A DNA stretch of 9,771 nucleotides from Candidatus Poseidoniaceae archaeon. Its GTDB lineage: Archaea; Thermoplasmatota; Poseidoniia; Poseidoniales; Poseidoniaceae. Shown here piece after piece: positions 6,787-9,771 of the stretch. The DNA lies in contig JAQXFJ010000271.1 of NCBI GenBank assembly GCA_029250385.1, positions 1 to 9,771 on the forward strand, read 5' to 3'. A model generated the notes under the pieces. It was not told where the DNA came from and made no database searches. It saw nothing but the letters and a program-made list of their open reading frames with translations. Within the stretch, counting starts at the first letter, position 1. Every line of letters begins with the position of its first letter. Position numbers and translations under genes: made by a program.

Positions 6787-7005
6787 AGCATTCAATTTTC
6801 TAGCTTCTCGACCAGTGTCTCGAAGCATGAGTATGTCACCAACTCGGATTGGCCCGAGTACGTTTCTGGTAATGATTCTTCCAACGTCACGAGGGTTGGG
6901 CGCATCGTTGACACGAACTTTAACCTGAGTAGCTTCTCCGGTCAAACCAGTTCTACCGACAATCTCGACGACTTCTGCTGGCCATCCACCTAATTCTTCA
7001 CTCAT
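6781..7005 (-). CDS. rps28e: Small-subunit ribosomal protein S28e
   Basis: A 74-residue S28e, a component of the archaeal/eukaryotic 30S/40S subunit. The family signature RNVLGPIRVGDILML occupies residues 47-61 and the conserved C-terminus GREARKL follows at 65-71. The N-terminal half (AEVVEIVGRTGLTGEATQV) forms the OB-like beta barrel typical of the family. GGAG lies about 9 bases before the ATG. The start is 21 bases downstream of the L7Ae stop and the stop is 6 bases before L24e, consistent with one transcript. Nothing unusual in the protein. Confidence 0.96.
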   Translation of the reverse strand: MSEELGGWPAEVVEIVGRTGLTGEATQVKVRVNDAPNPRDVGRIITRNVLGPIRVGDILMLRDTGREARKLNAR

Positions 7006-7026
7006 TTAGTCAACTCCAAATTAGGT

Positions 7027-7398
7027 TCAGGCTTTCAGACCTTTAATCAGGTCAACAACTTCTTGATACTTATCTTGTGCACCTTTGTTAATTTCCATAA
7101 TTGCAATAGATGCAGTTTTGACTCCAGTTGGTAGTCCTGCCTCGTTTGCTAGGAATTCTTGTGAAGGAACGTATCCGTATGGGATACCTTTCTCTTCGCA
7201 AATTAGTGGAATGTGGGCTAGCAATTCAGGCGGGTTAACGTCTTCGGCTAGAACAATGAATTGCGCAGTACCTCTTTCGGCAGTCTTCGTAACTTCATTA
7301 CTTCCTTTCTTTATTCGTCCATTTGAATTGGACTGAATCATTTCATAAATTTTGTCTGATACTTCTGTTGGGGTTTCAAATCTCACGTGTACACTCAT
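7027..7398 (-). CDS. rpl7ae: Ribosomal protein L7Ae, kink-turn RNA-binding protein
   Basis: A 123-residue L7Ae: a ribosomal protein and, in archaea, also a core protein of box C/D and H/ACA RNPs and of RNase P, binding kink-turn RNA. The RNA-contact segment GRIKKGSNEVTKTAERG (residues 27-43) and the family signature VLAEDVNPPELLAHIP (49-64), followed by CEEKGIPYGYVPS (67-79), are all intact. The length is standard. The start at 7398 has GGAG 8 bases upstream. It is the first gene of the translation cluster, with a TATA box upstream and a short leader. The leader itself can fold as a kink-turn spanning the ribosome binding site and start codon (separate entry), suggesting self-regulation. Confidence 0.97.
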   Translation of the reverse strand: MSVHVRFETPTEVSDKIYEMIQSNSNGRIKKGSNEVTKTAERGTAQFIVLAEDVNPPELLAHIPLICEEKGIPYGYVPSQEFLANEAGLPTGVKTASIAIMEINKGAQDKYQEVVDLIKGLKA

Positions 7399-7426
7399 CG
7401 GAATCGCTCCTTCCTCATGTTAAGGG
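7392..7426 (-). promoter_or_regulatory. Candidate kink-turn in the L7Ae mRNA leader covering the ribosome binding site and start codon
   Basis: Read on the minus strand, GGAA (7414-7411) pairs with UUCC (7403-7400) around a 7-base loop GGAGCGA that holds the Shine-Dalgarno GGAG. Directly below, GA (7416-7415) faces GA (7399-7398), as in the tandem sheared G.A pairs of a kink-turn. The base before the first GA is U, as is common in L7Ae-bound kink-turns. A 4-base bulge ACAU separates this from a weak lower stem (7421-7397, 7422-7396 G.U, 7423-7395, 7424-7394, 7426-7392). The A of the AUG is part of the second GA. The geometry is seen in the sequence; binding by L7Ae is inferred. The lower stem is weak and the bulge is 4 rather than 3 bases, so confidence is moderate. 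Confidence 0.5.
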
Positions 7427-7448
7427 GAACCATGCCCGTATCCTCCAG

Positions 7449-7456
7449 AATATAAA
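7449..7456 (-). promoter_or_regulatory. TATA box of the L7Ae-S28e-L24e-ndk-infB operon
   Basis: TTTATATT on the minus strand stands out in a locally GC-rich context (CGGCGCG just upstream of it). Archaeal TATA boxes lie about 26 bases before the transcript start, predicting a start near 7426 and a leader of about 27 bases before the L7Ae ATG. No clear purine-rich BRE is seen. Confidence 0.55.
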
Positions 7457-7519
7457 CGCGCCGGACGATATTGGGTAGTCTAATTGTTGTTGCAAAGCCA
7501 TAAAACACTCTGGATGCAC

Positions 7520-7533
7520 TAAAGTAAAAAGGT
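7520..7533 (-). terminator. Oligo-T terminator after the Prs gene
   Basis: Shortly after the Prs stop the minus strand reads GACCTTTTTACTTTAG. A T5 run followed by TTT fits the short oligo-T signals that terminate archaeal transcription. It also separates Prs from the L7Ae promoter about 70 bases further on. Confidence 0.45.
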
Positions 7534-7549
7534 CACTAAGAGCCATTAA

Positions 7550-8491
7550 TCACCATTGCAAGGTTGTGAATAACTGTTTTACCCCTCGGGCCAAGGCTGG
7601 GCCGCCGGGTATAACATCGCAAGGGTTTGCCAGCGAACTAGTTGCATGGACACCGTCAACATATCTTACAAGTCTGGCAACTGCCCCTCCCGTAAACAAA
7701 CCATGTGAACACGCTGCGTGAACTTGAATTGCGCCTTGACTTCTTAGCGCATCAGCGGCTCGACAGATTGTACCGCCAGTTGCAATCATGTCGTCGACAA
7801 TTGCGACAACTTTGCCTTCAACATCAAGGTCTTTCGCTTGGTGGACTATTGTGTGCGCATCAATTCTAGTTTTTTCTAGGTATGAAAATTGGCACCCAAT
7901 TTCGTTAGCCACTTCTGAAGCCCTCTCAATCGCACCCTTATCAGGGGATAGAATAAAATCTGGCTTGATGTCTTTTTGCAGGTGTTCTGCTAATTCAGGC
8001 ATAGCAGAAGTAAAGGCAACAGGGACAGACAAACCTTCTAGCACCTTTGGGGCGTGTAGATCAAACACAATAATTCCATCACATCTAGAGGCTAACAAGT
8101 TGGCAATCGCCCGAGCAGAAACAGCTTCTCCCGGTCTAAACCTCTTATCTTGTCTGGAATATCCAAAATATGGAATCGCAAGTAACACTCCAGGTCCAAC
8201 GTCATCCAATGATTGTGGTCCGATTTCTCTTAGGTTCTGCAAATTACCAGTCCTTACATCGCTAATAGCTTCAAGCATTAGTAGAGTTTCAATAATTCCT
8301 GAATCAGGAAACGTGTTCGATACTAAGACCACAGGTTCGGTTCTAATCGACTCAATCACTTCATCAGGGATTCGAATATATCCTTCAGTGTCTGGGAACC
8401 TTCTAGTTTCGATAGAAAAATGTGACCAGTTTAGTTCTCCAGCAAGTTGTTTTGCCATAATCTCAGCATTGCTTCCAGATAATACGACCAT
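7550..8491 (-). CDS. prs: Ribose-phosphate pyrophosphokinase (PRPP synthetase)
   Basis: Makes PRPP from ribose 5-phosphate and ATP for nucleotide, His and Trp synthesis. In 313 residues, a FPDTEGYIRI segment (32-41) matches the family's FxDGE region; the ATP-site IPYFGYSRQDKRF is at 106-118; DLHAP with the metal-binding His is at 144-148; SPDKGA at 182-187; the catalytic-loop Lys in LEKTRID at 205-211; and the PRPP-binding loop VDDMIATGGT at 232-241. All key residues are present. Between about residues 79 and 103 it carries roughly 16 residues more than I expect for archaeal Prs, so this surface loop may be lineage-specific. GGAG lies 4 bases before the ATG. The gene starts 65 bases after the tRNA-Ile on the same strand with no obvious promoter between, so the two may be transcribed together. 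Confidence 0.95.
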   Translation of the reverse strand: MVVLSGSNAEIMAKQLAGELNWSHFSIETRRFPDTEGYIRIPDEVIESIRTEPVVLVSNTFPDSGIIETLLMLEAISDVRTGNLQNLREIGPQSLDDVGPGVLLAIPYFGYSRQDKRFRPGEAVSARAIANLLASRCDGIIVFDLHAPKVLEGLSVPVAFTSAMPELAEHLQKDIKPDFILSPDKGAIERASEVANEIGCQFSYLEKTRIDAHTIVHQAKDLDVEGKVVAIVDDMIATGGTICRAADALRSQGAIQVHAACSHGLFTGGAVARLVRYVDGVHATSSLANPCDVIPGGPALARGVKQLFTTLQW

Positions 8492-8535
8492 GAGCTCCGC
8501 CTGTTGGTGGGTTGTCGGAGGTTGTTCATGTTCTT

Positions 8536-8550
8536 TTGGTGCAAAACCAA
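8536..8550. other. Small hairpin between tRNA-Ile and Prs
   Basis: TTGGT and ACCAA pair over 5 bases around a GCAAA loop, 6 bases past the tRNA 3' end. On the minus strand the loop contributes a TTTT run, so it may end the tRNA transcript or mark a processing site. The stem is short and chance is not excluded. Confidence 0.25.
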
Positions 8551-8556
8551 CAGTGA

Positions 8557-8633
8557 TGGTGCGCGAGGCAGGACTTGAACCTGCGACCTCCCGGTTATCA
8601 GCCGGGTGCTCTAACCGACTAAGCTACCCGCGC
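8557..8633 (-). tRNA. tRNA-Ile (anticodon GAT), 3' CCA encoded
   Basis: The minus strand folds as a full cloverleaf. The acceptor stem GCGCGGG pairs with CTCGCGC (one G.T pair); the D arm contains AGTCGGTTAG; the anticodon stem CCCGG/CCGGG encloses a CTGATAA loop with anticodon GAT (8597-8599); and the T arm GCAGG-TTCAAGT-CCTGC is standard. The discriminator A at 8560 is followed by CCA (8557-8559), so the 3' CCA is in the genome. No intron. GAT reads the Ile codons ATT and ATC. A palindrome with a TATTAT core lies about 30 bases upstream. Confidence 0.96.
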
Positions 8634-8657
8634 AAAGGCAGTCCGCCGTCTAACCCC

Positions 8658-8677
8658 TCCGTCATAATAGTGACGGA
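8658..8677. promoter_or_regulatory. Palindrome upstream of tRNA-Ile, with TATA-like core
   Basis: TCCGTCA and TGACGGA form perfect 7-base inverted arms around TAATAG. On the minus strand the core reads CTATTA, about 30-37 bases before the tRNA 5' end, where a tRNA promoter TATA element would lie. It could be an operator over the promoter, or a hairpin ending the PRC-barrel transcript; no T run follows on the minus strand. Confidence 0.4.
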
Positions 8678-8705
8678 ATAAGGGCCAGCCAGTTTTAGAT
8701 AAATT

Positions 8706-9299
8706 TCACTCTTCATTAATCTCATTTATTGAGATATAAGAAGGCAACTGAAGCACTTTTTCAAAGGTTCTAGATAGAACTACTTCATCAAGACGCTCTC
8801 TTGTTCTTGAAAATGCGGTTATTGGTATTCGGAGCTCGTCTTCAACAGCGAAATCGTTCTGAATCCCTAGGCGAGTTTTCACGATTACGCCTTTGTATGT
8901 TCTCTTAATTTTGAACAGTTTGGTAATGACTCCAATTTCTCTTCCTTGATTATCCAAAACAGCCCGGTCTAACATTTCATCAGGTGCATACAATTTTTCG
9001 TCAATCCTGACGGTGTTTCGCCACCTTCGTTGAAGTTCTCTCATCGATTTTGAAAGTTTAACAGTCCCATCATTTCTGATACTATGTACTAGTTCTTTTG
9101 GCAACGGCGCTAATTCTGCTGGCTTTCTCATGTATTCATCTGCGACATCAGATTCCACTTGGATGCGCATAGATCTAACTCTTGCTTCATTAGGGTGATG
9201 TCTTTCTCCAACAATCGTACCTACTTTTTTATCATTCACGTATACATCTCTTTGGAGTAACTCCTGGATGTTGTATTTTTCATTCTTCATTTTTCCCAT
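8706..9299 (-). CDS. PRC-barrel domain protein, probably two barrel units
   Basis: This 197-residue soluble protein has no signal peptide or membrane segment. Residues 16-60 (RDVYVNDKKVGTIVGERHHP onward) and residues 111-165 (DRAVLDNQGREIGVITKL onward) each show the PRC-barrel pattern of a strand, a GxxxG-like turn (KKVGTI / REIGVI) and further strands. They are joined by a basic middle (SMRELQRRWR, 85-94). PRC-barrel proteins bind partners rather than catalyse; in archaea some act as FtsZ/SepF-linked cell-division factors (the CdpB group), and others adapt to RNA or photosynthetic proteins. No catalytic residues are visible, and the neighbourhood (tRNA, Prs) does not decide the role. CGGGAGAG lies 4 bases before the ATG. 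The domain call is likely, the function inferred only. Confidence 0.7.
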   Translation of the reverse strand: MGKMKNEKYNIQELLQRDVYVNDKKVGTIVGERHHPNEARVRSMRIQVESDVADEYMRKPAELAPLPKELVHSIRNDGTVKLSKSMRELQRRWRNTVRIDEKLYAPDEMLDRAVLDNQGREIGVITKLFKIKRTYKGVIVKTRLGIQNDFAVEDELRIPITAFSRTRERLDEVVLSRTFEKVLQLPSYISINEINEE

Positions 9300-9349
9300 C
9301 TCTCTCCCGGCTTTTGTCTCCGGTTGTTTTAACCTCTACTGTGGGGGGT

Positions 9350-9358
9350 CTTATACTA
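9350..9358 (-). promoter_or_regulatory. Candidate TATA box of the PRC-barrel gene
   Basis: AATAGTATAAG on the minus strand lies about 55 bases before the ATG at 9299, predicting a transcript start near 9328 and a leader of about 28 bases. The same TTATACTA sequence recurs at 9441-9448. Confidence 0.4.
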
Positions 9359-9389
9359 TTGGGTATGAAAATAGAGAAAAGCAATTGGA

Positions 9390-9460
9390 AATGTCGTATA
9401 ATTAGTTCAATTTCAATTGAAATAGCGAAATAAATTCATTTTATACTAATGTCGTATAAT
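9390..9460. repeat. Direct repeat AATGTCGTATAAT, two copies
   Basis: Identical 13-base copies at 9390-9402 and 9448-9460, 58 bases apart. A related TATAATTAGT occurs at 9397-9406 and 9472-9481. The GTCG inside the motif makes this less likely to be simple AT-rich coincidence. Confidence 0.65.
9410..9423. repeat. Perfect 14-base palindrome ATTTCAATTGAAAT
   Basis: A gapless palindrome between the two copies of the 13-base direct repeat. Its size suits a dimeric regulator, such as a ribbon-helix-helix or winged-helix protein, but it is AT-rich and could be chance. Confidence 0.4.
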
Positions 9461-9630
9461 CTTTTTCTTTATATAATTAGTATTTTTGTGATGAGGGGTA
9501 TTTTTTTAATTTTCAATACATTTTGAATCATTTCAGCAGCTGATTACTGGTGTGTGAGGCGTGAATAGTTTTACGTCTAGATCATCATAAAGATACAAAT
9601 TTTTCTAATTGCATTTTCAAATTCTTAATT

Positions 9631-9645
9631 GAAAAATTATATTTA
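9631..9645 (+). promoter_or_regulatory. Candidate BRE/TATA promoter of the plus-strand gene at 9690
   Basis: GAAAAATTATATTTA has a purine-rich BRE-like start followed by a TATA element. It is about 45-50 bases before the ATG and predicts a transcript start near 9668 with a leader of about 22 bases. Confidence 0.45.
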
Positions 9646-9671
9646 TTGGTTGCGGTTTATTAATGTCCAAA

Positions 9672-9688
9672 GACTATTTGCAATAGTC
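9672..9688 (+). promoter_or_regulatory. Hairpin or operator directly before the start codon at 9690
   Basis: GACTATT and AATAGTC form a perfect 7-base stem around TGC, ending one base before the ATG. It sits close to the predicted transcript start. No Shine-Dalgarno is present, so this is either an RNA hairpin in the leader or a DNA operator. Confidence 0.4.
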
Positions 9689-9689
9689 C

Positions 9690-9771
9690 ATGGAACCTGG
9701 TCGCATCATTCACTTAACAGGGGAATTAGATGGGTTGGGGATTGATTTAATCACTAAACTAATTCATGAGG
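9690..9771 (+). CDS. N-terminal fragment of an unidentified protein (3' partial)
   Basis: ATG at 9690 opens a frame of 27 codons to the window edge, starting MEPGRIIHLTGELDGL and continuing with a helical GIDLITKLIHE. An in-frame TAG lies six bases upstream, so the start is confined to this ATG. Codon use looks ordinary and a promoter-like sequence sits at the right distance. No ribosome binding site is present; translation may depend on a short leader. Too little is visible to name a family. Confidence 0.5.
   Translation, partial: MEPGRIIHLTGELDGLGIDLITKLIHE

Larger units (their letters stand above)
9300..9689. other. AT-rich divergent intergenic region with repeated motifs
   Basis: No credible gene on either strand in about 390 bases; base composition is clearly more AT-rich than the flanking genes. 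It holds the presumed promoters of the PRC-barrel gene (minus) and of the gene entering at 9690 (plus). It also holds a repeated 13-base motif, several TTATAC/GTATAA half-sites, a 14-base perfect palindrome, a T7 run at 9501-9507 and a long imperfect inverted repeat AATTTTTC/GAAAAATT (9598-9605 and 9631-9638). Confidence 0.6.

Noticed and set aside
7395..7418. Seven-codon upstream frame (MRKERFR) whose TGA overlaps the L7Ae ATG
   Set aside because: No ribosome binding site precedes it and its ATG falls in the bulge of the proposed kink-turn; overlap with the start codon is probably coincidence.
7788..8681. Long plus-strand frame (297 codons) opposite prs and the tRNA
   Set aside because: It is antisense to the clear Prs gene and its end is the well-known false peptide (LEPATSRLSAGCS-like) obtained by translating a tRNA gene backwards.
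9365..9433. 22-codon plus-strand frame beginning MKIEKSNWKC
   Set aside because: No ribosome binding site, overlaps the palindrome and repeats, and too short to support as a gene.
9597..9638. Imperfect inverted repeat AATTTTTC...GAAAAATT as a terminator or structured RNA
   Set aside because: Almost pure A/T with a mismatch and a loop of roughly 15 or more bases; expected by chance in sequence of this composition.
9300..9689. Replication origin in the AT-rich intergenic region
   Set aside because: Repeats and AT-richness are suggestive, but I see no ORB-like sequence and no orc1/cdc6 gene in the window, so it is not called.
1..9771. CRISPR array, insertion sequence or prophage
   Set aside because: No regularly spaced repeat-spacer units, transposase, integrase or phage structural genes are seen; the gene content is mostly core chromosomal.

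Overview
The window looks archaeal and most likely comes from a marine planktonic euryarchaeon of the Poseidoniia (Marine Group II) type. The reasons are the archaeal-only ribosomal proteins L7Ae, S28e and L24e, an IF5B-type initiation factor, TATA-box-like promoters, GGAG/GGTGA ribosome binding sites, and a surface protein with Asp-rich DxDGDGYGDN repeats ending in a GLPEGWTMDQW tail. The lineage is inferred from protein style, not from a database search.

Layout. Positions 1-1379 (+) carry the 3' part of a large secreted, membrane-anchored, calcium-binding-repeat protein. It meets the next gene stop-to-stop with no intervening base. From 1380 to 9299 every gene is on the minus strand. In minus-strand (transcription) order these are: a PRC-barrel protein (9299-8706); a tRNA-Ile(GAT) with encoded CCA (8633-8557); ribose-phosphate pyrophosphokinase (8491-7550) followed by an oligo-T terminator; then the translation cluster L7Ae, S28e, L24e, nucleoside diphosphate kinase and aIF5B (7398-4110); then a MoxR AAA+ ATPase (4018-3008), a ParA/Soj-family ATPase (2936-1980), a small ribbon-helix-helix protein (1881-1639) and an 84-residue protein that resembles the N-terminal half of a PIN domain (1634-1380). 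Positions 9300-9689 are an AT-rich divergent intergenic region with repeated TTATAC/GTATAA motifs. A new plus-strand gene starts at 9690 and leaves the window.

How the genes fit together. L7Ae-S28e-L24e-Ndk-IF5B is a recognised archaeal translation cluster, probably driven by the TATA box at 7449-7456. Its predicted short leader can fold into a kink-turn-like hairpin. The predicted fold holds the L7Ae ribosome binding site in its loop and the start codon in its lower stem, which suggests autoregulation by L7Ae. The ParA ATPase followed by a ribbon-helix-helix protein has the composition of a SegAB/ParF-ParG-type DNA partition module. The ribbon-helix-helix plus PIN-like pair alternatively looks like a VapBC toxin-antitoxin remnant.

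For three genes (ParA, aIF5B, Ndk) the longest possible reading frame begins at an upstream GTG, but a well-placed ribosome binding site points to a downstream ATG. The coordinates given here use the ATG.
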